Below are positions 21,973 through 31,907 of a stretch of DNA of 64,000 nt, one piece after another (the stretch's first letter is position 1; each line of letters starts with the position of its first letter). The notes below the pieces were generated by a model. That model was not told the DNA's origin. It saw only the letters and a list, made by a program, of their open reading frames with translations, and made no database searches. The stretch is from Thecaphora thlaspeos (taxonomy: Eukaryota > Basidiomycota > Ustilaginomycetes > Urocystidales > Glomosporiaceae): contig UWYS01000014.1 in assembly GCA_900291925.1 (NCBI GenBank), positions 310,001 to 374,000 of the forward strand. Reading direction: 5' to 3'. Position numbers and translations under genes: made by a program.

Positions 21973-24906
21973 ATGACGAGGATGCGCTTCCTCACCACGA
22001 GGGCCGCCAAGAGCGACTCGGTCCTCAGCGGCTCCGACCCCACCAAATTCGATTCGGGCAACCCGCTGCGCCTCTTCATCATCCAGGCCGTCATTATCAT
22101 CGTCTTCACCCGCATCCTCGGCTTTGGTCTGCACAAGATCAAGCAGCCTCGTGTCATTGCAGAGGTCATTGGGGGTATCCTGCTCGGCCCCACCGCGTTC
22201 GGGCGGATCCCTGGTTTCACCGAGCACATCTTCCCGCCGCCCTCGCTGCCCTACCTCAACCTTGTCTCCACCCTTGGCCTCACCCTCTTCCTCTTCCTCG
22301 TCGGTCTCGAGGTCGACGTCCGCGTCATCCGCCGCAACGCCAAGGAGTCGATCGGGATCAGTGCCGCCGGCATGGTGCTGCCCTTCGGCCTCGGCGCCGC
22401 CGTTTCGGTCGGCATCTACAATGACTTTATCGACTCAAGCAACGCCTCGTTTGGTCATTTTGTTCTCTTCACCGGCGTCGCGATGGCAATCACTGCCTTC
22501 CCCGTCCTGGCGCGCATCCTGACCGAGACCAAGCTGCTTTATACCCGCGTTGGCGTCATCACGCTCGCCGCCGGCGTGGGCAATGACGTCGTCGGCTGGA
22601 TACTCCTCGCCCTTACGGTCGCGCTCGTCAACGCCTCGAGCGGCCTGACGGCGCTCTACATTCTTCTCTGCATCGTCGCCTGGGCCTGCTGCCTTTACTT
22701 CCTGGTCAAACCCGCCTTTACCTGGCTGGCCCGCCGGACCGGCAGCTTCGAAAACGGTCCAAGCCAGGTGATGATCATGACGACATTGCTGCTGGTCCTC
22801 ATCAGCGCCTGGATCACCGACATCATCGGTGTCCACCCAATCTTTGGCTCGTTCCTCGTCGGCCTGATGGTCCCGCACGAAGGTGGCTTTGCCATCGCAC
22901 TGATCGAGAAGATGGAGGACCTGATCGGTGTGGTCTTCCTCCCCATCTACTTTGCCCTCTCCGGCCTCAAGACCAACCTCGGCGATCTCGACACCGGCAG
23001 GGCGTGGGCCTACACAGTCGCAATCATCGCCATCGCCTTCTTCTCCAAGTTCGTCGGCTGCGCGGGGGCTGCCCGCCTCTTTGGCTTCAACATGCGCGAG
23101 TCGGCCGCCATCGGCACTCTGATGTCCTGCAAGGGCCTTGTCGAGCTCATCGTCCTCAACATCGGCCTCTCGGCCGGCATCCTCGATACGCGCGTGTTCT
23201 CGATGTTTGTCCTGATGGCTGTCGTCTCGACCGTCATCACCACGCCGCTGACGCTGTGGGTCTACCCGGAGCAGTACCGCACCACGCTCGACGAAGACGG
23301 CGTCGCCTCGCACCACGGAAAGCCCGAGACCGGCGGTAATGGTGCCGAGGAGGGCGACGGCGCCTCGCTGGACGGCTCCTCAGGCTCCAAGAAGCTCCTC
23401 GTCATCCTCAGCAGCTTCGAGCACCTGCCCGGGCTGATGACGCTTATCCAGCTGATGCAGCCTTCGCTGGCCGTCGCCTCCGCCGCCGCCGCGACGACGA
23501 CGACGGCGGCTGCACGGCTTGACTCGGACGGCCTGCGGCAGCGACACGCCAAGTCGGCGAGCACCGAGAAGGAGACTGACAACGACGGCGACGACAGCGA
23601 AGGGTCGATCAAGGGCGGCGACGACGGCAACGCGATGGAGCAGAGCACGCCGGTGCTATCGTCAGGCGCGCCATATGCCTCTCCGGTCGCCGTCCGCCAG
23701 GCCGAGATCAGCATCGACGCGCTCCGACTAGTTGAGCTGACCGACCGGACGTCCGCCGTAATGAAGGTGTCCGAGTCTGAGGACACGATCCGCGCCGACC
23801 CGGTCATTAACGTCTTCAACGCCTTCGCCTGCCTCAACGGGCTACCGGTCTCTTCGTCGCTCGCCGTGATCCCGCAGGATCAGTACGCCACGACCGTCGC
23901 CAACCGCTGCCGCCACTCGGCTTCCAACTTTATCGTGCTCCCAATGACGCTCGGCCAGACGCTGACCGACTCGCAGCCGCCGGCAACGTCGCTGCCGAAC
24001 CCGTTTGATGGCATCTTTTCCGCCGCCAAGGCGAGCAACGCCGCCGACGCGGGCCACCACTACTCGCCGCACCACTTCAACTTTGTCCGCCGCATTATCC
24101 AGACGGCTGAGACCGACGTCGGCCTGCTGATCGATCGCAACGCCGCGTTGTACGCCTCCTCAAGCGCAGACGCCCCACTTACTCGCGTTGCCCGGCCGCA
24201 GCATATCGTGCTCGGCTTCAACGGCGGTCCGGACGACCGGGCTGCGCTCGACCTGATCACGCGGCTCTGCCGATCCAACAAGGCGTTGTCGGCTGTCGTC
24301 CTGCGGTTCCAGCGCCTATCGCCCGAGGACGCCGGAGACTCGGCGTTGCCCGCGGTCCCGCCGACGGTACACCACGAGCTCTCGCTGCCGCAGCACACCA
24401 ATCGCTCCTACGCCACCGGCGGCAACAACGGCGACACCATGTACCCGACGCAACACGAGCAGTCGTCGCTCGAGGCGACGCTCGAGGACGACTTGGCGGT
24501 CAAGAGGCTCGAGCAGGCTATCAAGGCCGGCCACTTCAACGGGCGCATCCGAGTGCAGGACGTGAGCACGGCGCGGCCGCTGCGCGACCTAATCAAGGCT
24601 GTCGAGGCCGAGCAGCCGACCATTGTCATCGTCGGCCGCGGTCGCAGGCAGCCGTCAATGACGCATCGCGACGAGCTAAAGCACCTCCTGCTCCATGGCG
24701 TCAACGCCCCGGCCTCTGCCGGCAGCGAGGCACCCGAGCAGCGACCGTCGTCGTCGGCCAAGGACCGCGAGAGGGGCAGCGGCGCTATTGATTCGGAGAC
24801 GTGCAAGGTCATTGGCGAGCCCGCCATGGCCCTCACCCTGGCGGGATCGTTGGCCAGCACGCTCGTCATCGCCGCTGGGTTCCGCGCCGCATCGTCTCGC
24901 CAGTAG
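21973..24906 (+). CDS. KHA1: K+/H+ antiporter of the CPA2 family (Kha1-like)
   Basis: Cation/proton exchanger of endomembranes involved in potassium and pH homeostasis. One exon, 977 residues; the start at 21973 gives a short soluble N-terminus before the first membrane span. The Na+/H+ exchanger domain (about residues 35-430) shows a dozen hydrophobic segments, with KIKQPRVIAEVIGGILLGPT, FLFLVGLEVDVRVIRRNA, AAGVGNDVVGWILLAL and HPIFGSFLVGLMVPHEG, all typical of the Kha1/plant CHX group. The Asn-Asp pair in GVGNDVVGW is the expected ion-binding site. After the membrane domain comes an about 500-residue cytosolic tail with an Ala/Thr-rich insert and a predicted alpha/beta region (HIVLGFNGGPDDRAALDLI) resembling the nucleotide-binding-like tail of CHX proteins. 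Yeast Kha1 is about 870 residues, so the length is slightly above the norm. Confidence 0.92.
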   Translation: MTRMRFLTTRAAKSDSVLSGSDPTKFDSGNPLRLFIIQAVIIIVFTRILGFGLHKIKQPRVIAEVIGGILLGPTAFGRIPGFTEHIFPPPSLPYLNLVSTLGLTLFLFLVGLEVDVRVIRRNAKESIGISAAGMVLPFGLGAAVSVGIYNDFIDSSNASFGHFVLFTGVAMAITAFPVLARILTETKLLYTRVGVITLAAGVGNDVVGWILLALTVALVNASSGLTALYILLCIVAWACCLYFLVKPAFTWLARRTGSFENGPSQVMIMTTLLLVLISAWITDIIGVHPIFGSFLVGLMVPHEGGFAIALIEKMEDLIGVVFLPIYFALSGLKTNLGDLDTGRAWAYTVAIIAIAFFSKFVGCAGAARLFGFNMRESAAIGTLMSCKGLVELIVLNIGLSAGILDTRVFSMFVLMAVVSTVITTPLTLWVYPEQYRTTLDEDGVASHHGKPETGGNGAEEGDGASLDGSSGSKKLLVILSSFEHLPGLMTLIQLMQPSLAVASAAAATTTTAAARLDSDGLRQRHAKSASTEKETDNDGDDSEGSIKGGDDGNAMEQSTPVLSSGAPYASPVAVRQAEISIDALRLVELTDRTSAVMKVSESEDTIRADPVINVFNAFACLNGLPVSSSLAVIPQDQYATTVANRCRHSASNFIVLPMTLGQTLTDSQPPATSLPNPFDGIFSAAKASNAADAGHHYSPHHFNFVRRIIQTAETDVGLLIDRNAALYASSSADAPLTRVARPQHIVLGFNGGPDDRAALDLITRLCRSNKALSAVVLRFQRLSPEDAGDSALPAVPPTVHHELSLPQHTNRSYATGGNNGDTMYPTQHEQSSLEATLEDDLAVKRLEQAIKAGHFNGRIRVQDVSTARPLRDLIKAVEAEQPTIVIVGRGRRQPSMTHRDELKHLLLHGVNAPASAGSEAPEQRPSSSAKDRERGSGAIDSETCKVIGEPAMALTLAGSLASTLVIAAGFRAASSRQ

Positions 24907-25298
24907 ACCCGCGTCAGTCGACCCTGTCTTCCTCCCTTTTACCCTCCCTCCACACATACACACATGCCACTATACCCACGCCTCTCTGTCCGCAACAGGG
25001 CGGAAGGGTCTTTCGTCCTTTCAGCATTCCATCTCATCATCCCTGACGACATGACGTCTCTGTAATCGCCGCTCTAACGACCCATCTCACAGGCATTTGC
25101 CACCATGAACTAGTAGTTGACGAACCGAATCCAGTCACGGGCGACGCGTTCCCTCTTTCTCCTCACGGTCAGGCGTTGTAGACTTTTGCTATCGTATCGG
25201 ATCGTATCAAAGCGTTCTCGTCTAGGAGATCCAGTCTGCCCTGGGACAGTGCCATTGCCGTCCATGCCCAGAACAATCTGTGCGAACACCGCCCTTTA
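24907..25298. other. Convergent 3' intergenic region of KHA1 and the hydrolase
   Basis: About 390 bases between two stop codons. No gene or RNA feature is seen. Confidence 0.6.
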
Positions 25299-26412
25299 TT
25301 AGAGCTTAGCTTTCGCCTGCTGGTCGGGTCCGTTCAAGAAGCGCTCTATGCCGCGGACCCACATGTCGGTGGAGTGGAAGTCGTACCAGAAATGCGCAAA
25401 GCCGGTATCGAGGCCCTGTGGCAGCACGAATCGCTCGGCGTGCGGGATGCCCTTTACGATGTACTCGCTCTCGGAGTACGAGACCATCCTGTCGCGGCTG
25501 CCGTGTATGACGAGGATGGGGAGCGACGAAGGGATGCGGTGTAGTTGGGAGCGGACGTCGCATCCCTGAATGGCGAAAAACTGAGGGGCAATAATCTCGG
25601 CGGGTTGTCTGAGGTCGGTGGGAAGGTCAGAGGAGAGAGGATGTATAAGCTCTGGCCGAGAGAAGAAGACAGGAAGATGAGGGCAAAGAAGGGGCGGAGG
25701 AAGGCGCACCTTGTTCCGAGGGAGACTTGGATGCGATCCTCGAACTTCCTGTAGAGCTCTGTGCCCGGTTGCAGGGCCTCCGGGTGGTACTGCAGCTTCA
25801 TCATCCCGGTCGTGATGAAGAGGTTACGCTCGTCCTTATCCTTGATCTTGGCCGCACTGTGAGGAGGTGCAAGAGAAGAGCGACCACATCAGCCTCTGCC
25901 TCCGGCTCGAATCGACGCTCACTGCTGGGGACTACGCACTCGTTCTGAATCGCCTGTAAGTCGGCATCTCCATGTGGCAACTTGGTCATGGTCGCCGTCA
26001 ACACGGCCTTCCGAAACTCGACGCCTCTGACCTCGATACCGCCGCTCTGCGTCTTGCTTCCTTCTTCGATGGAGAGAAGTGCCTGTGTGATGTGCCCGCC
26101 CATGCTGAAGCCGAGGACGTCTACCTTCTTCCAGCCGATGCTCGAGAGGAGTGCGACGAGGTCGAGTCCCATGCTTTCGATCGTCAGGTCGTGGTCCCAG
26201 TCTTCAGGGACGGAGGAAGCGCCGATACCGCGGTGGTCGAAGATGAGCACCTTGCGGCTGCGAGCAAGACCTTCGACGAGGGGCGACCAGTGCTCCATGG
26301 CGGCGGACAGACCGTTGACGAGCACCAGCGGGACGCCGTCCGCCGAGCCGTGGATGCGGTAGCCGATCACGGCTCCGTCCGAGGTGGTAAAGTGCTGCGT
26401 AGAGAGCGTCAT
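25299..26412 (-). CDS. Alpha/beta-hydrolase with a C-terminal peroxisomal targeting signal
   Basis: Three exons, 26412-25940, 25856-25710 and 25608-25299, give 309 residues. Donors are GA|GTGCGT and AG|GTGCGC; acceptors are CACAG and CTCAG. Splicing yields IQND-AAKIKDKDERN and VSLGTR-QPAEIIAPQ, keeping the fold continuous. Alpha/beta-hydrolase marks: oxyanion-region NGLSAAMEHW near residue 34, nucleophile elbow GFSMGG near 101, acid HGSRDRMVS near 245 and catalytic His in FAHFWYDF near 285. The protein ends KAKL, so the last three residues AKL fit a PTS1 signal and suggest peroxisomal import. The substrate is unknown; related fungal hydrolases act on esters, lactones or lipids. The gene is divergent from the SPF30 gene 450 bases away. 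Confidence 0.85.
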
Positions 26413-26865
26413 TGTTGCGGTGAGTGTCTGGAAGGATAGGCGGCCCGACGAGAAAGAGACGAGGTTGGAACGAGGCCGGGGATGAGGCTATCGGCAGGAA
26501 AGGCCGAGAGGCAAGAAGGGCCCGATGTTGCCCCGCATCGGCCTCTGTTGGCGAGCCGATGGCCCGGTCGAGGGCGGGCGTGCCGGGTGAAAGCCGCGGG
26601 CGTGCACCCGGCCGGCTGACTAAGCAGCGGGTTCACCGCCGCGTCGCCGCGCGCAGAAGGCCTCCACAACAGAAAGACGAGCTCGGCGCAGTCTGCACCT
26701 GCCCTGCTCGTTCGCCCTTCCTTCCGCACCGCCCATCATCCATCCTCCCTCCCTCCCTGCACGCCTCGCCAACTCTCTGCCTCCATCGTACGCACACGCA
26801 CTCATTCCTCCCTTGTCCTCTTCCCGTCTCGACACACTTGCAGACCTCGTCTGTCGACACGCAAC
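26413..26865. promoter_or_regulatory. Divergent promoter region, hydrolase and SPF30
   Basis: 453 bases between the two start codons. CT-rich tracts (CCCTCCCTCCCTGC at 26748) precede the SPF30 start. No TATA box is seen. Confidence 0.4.
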
Positions 26866-28115
26866 ATGGACCCAGACGTGTGAGTCTGCCGCTGCACGAC
26901 GCCCCACAGCGGCCCCGTGCGTGGCGACGATAAGTGCTGACACTATCTCCTCCTCTCTCACCGACATCTCTGGCCACATCAGAATACAGCTGTATGAGCG
27001 TGAGTTGCCGCGCGCTCTTCGTCTCCCCTCGCGCGCTTTCAGCAAGTTCTCACTGACGCCTCCCGCGCTCCGCCTTCTTTCATTGCCTCGACGGCCCGCA
27101 GACCAGCTAGCGCAGGTAGAGTCCGCTCTCGAGTCTGATCCCTCCAACTTCGAGCTGCAGAATCTCAAAGATGAACTAGTCAACCTCATCACTCTGACCA
27201 AATCCCTGGTCGGCGCAGAGGAGTCGACGGCAACCCTAGCGGCGTCGGCACCGGCAACGGCACCGTCAGCAGCAGCAGCAGTAGCAGCAGGCCCGAGCAC
27301 CAGCAATATACACGCACCTACCGCTTCGATCAGCGAGCATCGGTATGCGGCTGGTGACGACGTCCAGGCAAAGTATGCGGTGAGCCAGGCTCTGCGGCGG
27401 AAAGTGACTTCAAGCGAAGAGGGATGATGGCTGCTGACAGTGGCGCCTCGATGCCTTCTCCATCTTTCCGATCTCTCTCTCCACAGGGTGACGGCCGCTG
27501 GTACCCGGCCCGCATTGTATCGGTCGGCGGATCGAGCGACAATCCAATCTACTCGGTCATCTTCAAGGGCTATAACAACACCGATCTCGTCACCTCGTCC
27601 GACATCCGACCTTCCAAGAACCGCCCCATCGCCACTTCCCCACCCCATACCGAGTCGACTTCCGCCTCTGCATCTCCCGCCCCAGCCGCGCCGACATCGA
27701 CGGCAACGACCGGTGGCACGAACAGAGGGAAGAAGAAACTGACGCCCGCCGAGGAAGACGAGTGGGAGAAGAAACGGCGTCGCAACGAAAAGAAGACGGA
27801 GAGGTTCGAGGCCAAGCAGGCGGCCCAGGTGGACAAGCAGGCGGCCTGGCAGAAGTTTGCCAAGAAGGGCATCAAGAAGGGTGTGATTCCAGGACAGAAG
27901 AGCATTTTCAAGACGCCAGACGACCCCTATGCCAAAGGTGAGTGATGGCAGACGCGGATGGTCCGTGTCGCTCCCCTGTCTCCCGAAGTCTGTCTAACCT
28001 TAGTCTTGCCCTCTCGTCGTGTCCCACAGTCGGAGTCGTCGGAGGCGGACGGGGCATGACAAACTATAACTCGCGCTCCAAGCACGTCTACGAAGGCGAA
28101 GGCGGACAGTCCTGA
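26866..28115 (+). CDS. SMNDC1: Tudor-domain splicing factor SPF30/SMNDC1
   Basis: Nuclear factor for spliceosome maturation; the Tudor domain binds symmetrically dimethylated arginines of Sm proteins. Five exons fit all phases: 26866-26879, 26983-26999, 27102-27379, 27487-27937 and 28030-28115, giving 281 residues. The first coding exon is only 14 nt and the second 17 nt; together they encode MDPDVIQLYE. All donors start GTGAG. Residues 8-50 form a coiled-coil helix (HQLAQVESALESDPSNFEL), as in human SMNDC1. The Tudor domain spans about 90-150, with VQAKYAGDGRWYPARI across the exon 3/4 junction and YSVIFKGYNNTDLV after it. The basic helical tail (WEKKRRRNEKKTERFEAK) and C-terminal GQKSIFKTPDDPYAKVGVVG are family hallmarks. 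Assignment is firm. Confidence 0.92.
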
Positions 28116-28680
28116 GGCGCTTCGCGCCATGATGTTGTCCGATGCTTTCTGGCCCTACGACGTGGGTAAAGTTCCAGTACCGTACCACGGTCTAGCGGGT
28201 TTACTTTCTGGCCCCCATATTGCACAGCATCGATATATCCAACTTGCGCAAAGGCTTCCGTGTCCTGCTTTTGGGGCGCTGCGTCGCCCTGATCGTTGCA
28301 CAGCGCAACGCTCGTATGGCCAGCTGGATCACGAGCGAAGCTCGCTAGGGTCACGGCACGGACGACGTCGCCGCAACCTGATCTGTTTGGTGTCGGCCTA
28401 AGTCTGTTTCAGCGGTGTCGGTTGACGGACCGACAAAGACGGCTTGCAAGGGTCTCGCTAGCCCTTTAGAACCTCACCTCATTACAGGGCGCAGGCGTTT
28501 TGGAGTGGACAAATGAACGTCGCGTAGCGACGCCGTAGGCTTGAGCATGCTGCGCTAGAGATACTTATATGGAGAAGACGGGATACTGCTCGCACGCCGC
28601 TGATCTGTCAAGGCGAATGAATAGGGATTGCTGATGTTTCGAAAATGCCGACGTTCGCCGCGGCCATCCGAGGTGAGGCA
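28116..28680. other. Convergent intergenic region
   Basis: About 565 bases between the stop codons of SPF30 and the TPR gene. No gene is seen. Confidence 0.5.
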
Positions 28681-29838
28681 TCACTCCCACTCCGCCTCAA
28701 CATACTCTGTGACCTTGCTCTCATGTTCTGCGCGCGTAAAGAGGCCCTCGGTATCCTCATCATGCTCCTTGAGTGTCTGCTTGGGTCTCTTCCTGCGCAT
28801 CCACCTCTGCCTCTCATCGTTGCTTGCGTACTGGACCATGCGGAGCGTCTGGTGGACCTGCTGGACGTCGGGACACGTGGGGCGCAGTTGCGCGGCGAGG
28901 GCGAGATCGTCGGCGGCCTCGTCGAGCATTCCGAGGCTGATGCGCGCCTCTCCGGCTTGTAGGTGTGCCTTTGCACGGAGACGATTCATCTCCTGCTTCC
29001 GACCTTGGTCGAGTCGTTGCAGGACACTCGTCGTACCGCCCGTCGGACTAGACTGGATACGGGCCCCGAGCTCCGCTTCGGTCTCTTCTGCTTTTCGAAT
29101 GCACTTGAGTGCGATCGAAGCATCTTCGGACGAGCGCGCGAAGCTGGATGCCACACAGCCGCACACAGAGAGAGAAATTGCGAACAGTCAAAACTTCACG
29201 CAAGACTTTCCAACGATTGCGGTCGGTGGCCTCAAACAAAGGCTCACAGTTGTAGATCGAATGAAACGAGCGAGCGATTGAGCCAGAAGGTCTCGCTCAG
29301 TGCGTCGAGCTCCAGGCTGTTGGGGATTAAGCGGCCGGTGATCAAAGGCGAGCGAGCTCGGTGTTGAGTCGTGGATCATCATTCGTGAGCGTGGCTTCCA
29401 TACGAAATCAGGCAACTGACCAGGCCGATAGCATGAGAAAAGCCTCTTTCAACCGACCATTGCTGTATGCATCGGTCGCCTTTGACGGAGCATCGGGAGG
29501 TAGTGGTGGTAGAGGGTTGTCAAGGTGTTGCCGACAAGGTTCTCGTGCAACCGTTGCAGCGACCAGGTGCTCACCAGTCCCTTGATCCTCTTTGCCTTTG
29601 CGATCGCGGCCAGACTGGAATTGCTCAAGGAGCAACCCTCAGGGCTCGACGTTGACGCTCGTCGATCGATGGCGACGCTTCCCTGGCTGCTCCGTCGACG
29701 CTTGGCGGCTCGGGCCAACGGCGAGGCGGAAGATGCGCCTCGTGATCTGGGCGGCGGGGTCAGTGAAGATGGCAGCGGAGCGTCGGGATCTGCCGTCGGT
29801 CGACGTCGGGCAGAGCCAGAAGATTCCGGTGTAATCAT
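28681..29838 (-). CDS. Tetratricopeptide-repeat protein, function unknown
   Basis: Four exons fit all phases: 29838-29575, 29479-29421, 29316-29248 and 29143-28681, giving 284 residues. Splicing creates a continuous TPR region from about residue 75: KRIKGLATDAYSNGRLKEAF, then LMLSACLELDALSETFWLNR, SLVSFDLQLFARSSEDASIA and, in exon 4, AHLQAGEARISLGMLDEAADDLALAAQLRP. The Asn-Arg after the second helix (WLNRS) and the spacing match co-chaperone TPRs such as those of Sti1 or DnaJC7. The N-terminal 70 residues are Ser/Pro/Arg-rich and disordered. The C-terminus is charged (RRKRPKQTLKEHDEDTEG) with no J domain. The intron after exon 2 uses donor GTCAGT, unusual beside the GTGAG donors nearby. A role as Hsp70/Hsp90 co-chaperone is possible but unproven. 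Confidence 0.7.
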
Positions 29839-30323
29839 GTGACTGAATTATTTATTTATTTATTTATTAATTTTTTTGTTGGGCAGAGAAAGCAGCGCGC
29901 GCCTCCGCTGTTGCGAGACGGCAAGAGGGATGGCAGTGAGCAGAGGTAGGAGTGCGGTGGTGACCGGATCTCGCCGAGACAGAGACTGGCTGGCTCACTC
30001 AAAGCCTGCCGCCTGGAGCGAATGGCCGTCAGCTCAACCCGGTGGCGCGGTGGGAGGGAGCTCGGGCCGCCTCTTACACATCGTGGCCCCCGTTATTTTG
30101 GGGCGTGGCCTAGACGCCTGCCAGCGGACCGCTTCCGCGCTCAGCCCTCCCACACCAGGCCTAATTACCTCTTAGTTTGGGTTGCCTGGATGGATCGGCT
30201 CACTTCCGACTCTGAATGCAGAGGCTGCTCTCCAGCTTGCTCAAGGGCGGGACGCGCAGGCTGGCCCGTCGAATGGCGTAAAAAGCACGCGCCCGACCGC
30301 GTCGGGGCCTGTCCAACTCGCCA

Positions 30324-30331
30324 TATATAAG
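30324..30331 (+). promoter_or_regulatory. Orphan TATA-like box
   Basis: TATATAAG followed by a CT-rich leader and an ATG at 30452 whose frame runs only 79 codons (Arg/Ser-rich). No gene could be supported downstream, so the assignment as a promoter is weak. Confidence 0.3.
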
Positions 30332-31617
30332 AGAGTCTAGTACAGAGGAGTACGTGCCTTTCCCGCTCTGTGTTTCGCTCTCCTCTTACTCTTCTTACCT
30401 CTTCCGTCCTAACCAACACTCTTCGAGGCGCGACCACGGTCGACCAGTCTGATGCTCAAAGTTAAAGCGACCCTGGATGTTAGGTCGCTAAGTCGGTGCC
30501 CAGCGCGTAATGAAGGGTCCTCACTCTGCAAACACAACGAGGGCTTCTCAGCCACGAGGCTGCCGAGTCAACGGGGCGGTCACGCCAGGACGAGACCGCA
30601 CCGTCAAAGCTCGTCATCTACATTTGTAGAAGTCGTCTCGACGACCCTCGCATGCATGCACGGCGTGGATCAACGAGCTCGCCACGCCTAAGCATATGGG
30701 CCCACCTTACGCCCGGATAAAGCTCGCCTCTCGAAGGCGGTCGAAGAGCGACCTTGTCGAGGCCCGACCACGCCGGCATATAGACGAGAAGACGGATGCT
30801 TCGATGATCCCTGGGACGCCAGAGAGCCAGGCCGCTGGCGCTGTTTGCCAGCCAGGGTCCATCTGCACGCGATATGCGGGTCGGGCTCTTTGGGCATCCG
30901 CCCGAGCTCCCTCTGCAGTCGCGGCGCTGAGCCAGGGAAATGCCAGGCGGTGGACAGTCTCGGCATTACATCAGGCGCGTCCAAGACGGCTTGACAGCCA
31001 AGGCCTTTCCTCCGCTCCACTCACATCGGCATCCCTCAATCAAGACCGAAACCAGCATATGCCTAAGCACCTCTCTGCAACTTCACCGAGCATCGTCGTG
31101 TCCCTCTCCCCTCCTCCCAAGCAGCCTCCCGGAAGTCACAATGATGGTGACTACGGCAGCGTTGCCCGGTCAAAGCCATGAATACTACTCCGACGAGCCC
31201 GTCCCGAAGCAGGCTGAGACTGCTCTTGCTGCCCAGACGACGTCGCACAAACGGCCACAATCCCCCTCCGCCCTTGGAGTAGAGAGGGCGGGCATCTCTT
31301 TGCGCCTTCGGCTTCGCTTCAACCCTGCCTGCCCGCGTGCTGATCGGCGCTGCCAGCCTGCCCTTTCGCTCCGACGACGGGCGAGATGCAGCTGCCCACC
31401 GCGATGACGCCCGTACGCGTGGCGCCGTCCAGCGATCTTTGCCGAGAAAGCCTCTCGGCGTTCGGAAGACTCACAGGAAGGCTCTAAAGGGCGTCTGCGA
31501 CGGCAAAGGCAACTTGCGCCCGAGACTCTGGCGTTGCGCAGACCAGATAGGGCTGAGCGGAGGGCGACTCGACAGTGCCTGAAGACGCTGCCGAACCCAT
31601 ACCAGCGCTTGTGCCCT

Positions 31618-31624
31618 TATAAAG
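31618..31624 (+). promoter_or_regulatory. TATA box of the chitinase gene
   Basis: TATAAAG about 284 bases before the chitinase ATG, followed by a strongly pyrimidine-rich leader (31645-31740). The intact promoter-like layout is notable because the reading frame is interrupted. Confidence 0.55.
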
Positions 31625-31907
31625 CTGGTTCATTTGCAAACTATTTCCCCTCTTTTCCTCTCTCTCATACCATCCCTCTCCTGCCCGCCTCTCCCCTTTC
31701 CCCCATTCCCAGCCCCTTTCCCTGTTCCGGTACGACCTTCGTTTCCTCGGCGGCCTTTCTCATCCCCTGCTACCTCGACACTCCGTCCTGAGCCTACACA
31801 CATTCCTTGGTATCGCAATAGACTCTGCAGTCCCGAACCACGAGCTCCTCCATCCCCCCGCCGATCAGCAGACACGCCGCCTTGCTCCACACTAGAGTCA
31901 CGGAACT

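Larger units (their letters stand above)
29839..31907. other. 2.1 kb intergenic region upstream of the chitinase
   Basis: It holds a TTTATTTATTTATTTATT run at 29849-29870 just before the TPR gene start, a TATATAAG box at 30324-30331 with no convincing coding frame after it, and a TATA box at 31618 serving the chitinase. Frames of 80-160 codons between 30.4 and 31.4 kb carry no recognisable domain. The isolated box at 30324 could mark a non-coding or decayed gene. Confidence 0.5.

Noticed and set aside
26620..27648. 342-codon minus-strand frame
   Set aside because: Lies antisense to SPF30 exons and introns, with no domain; a shadow of the real gene.
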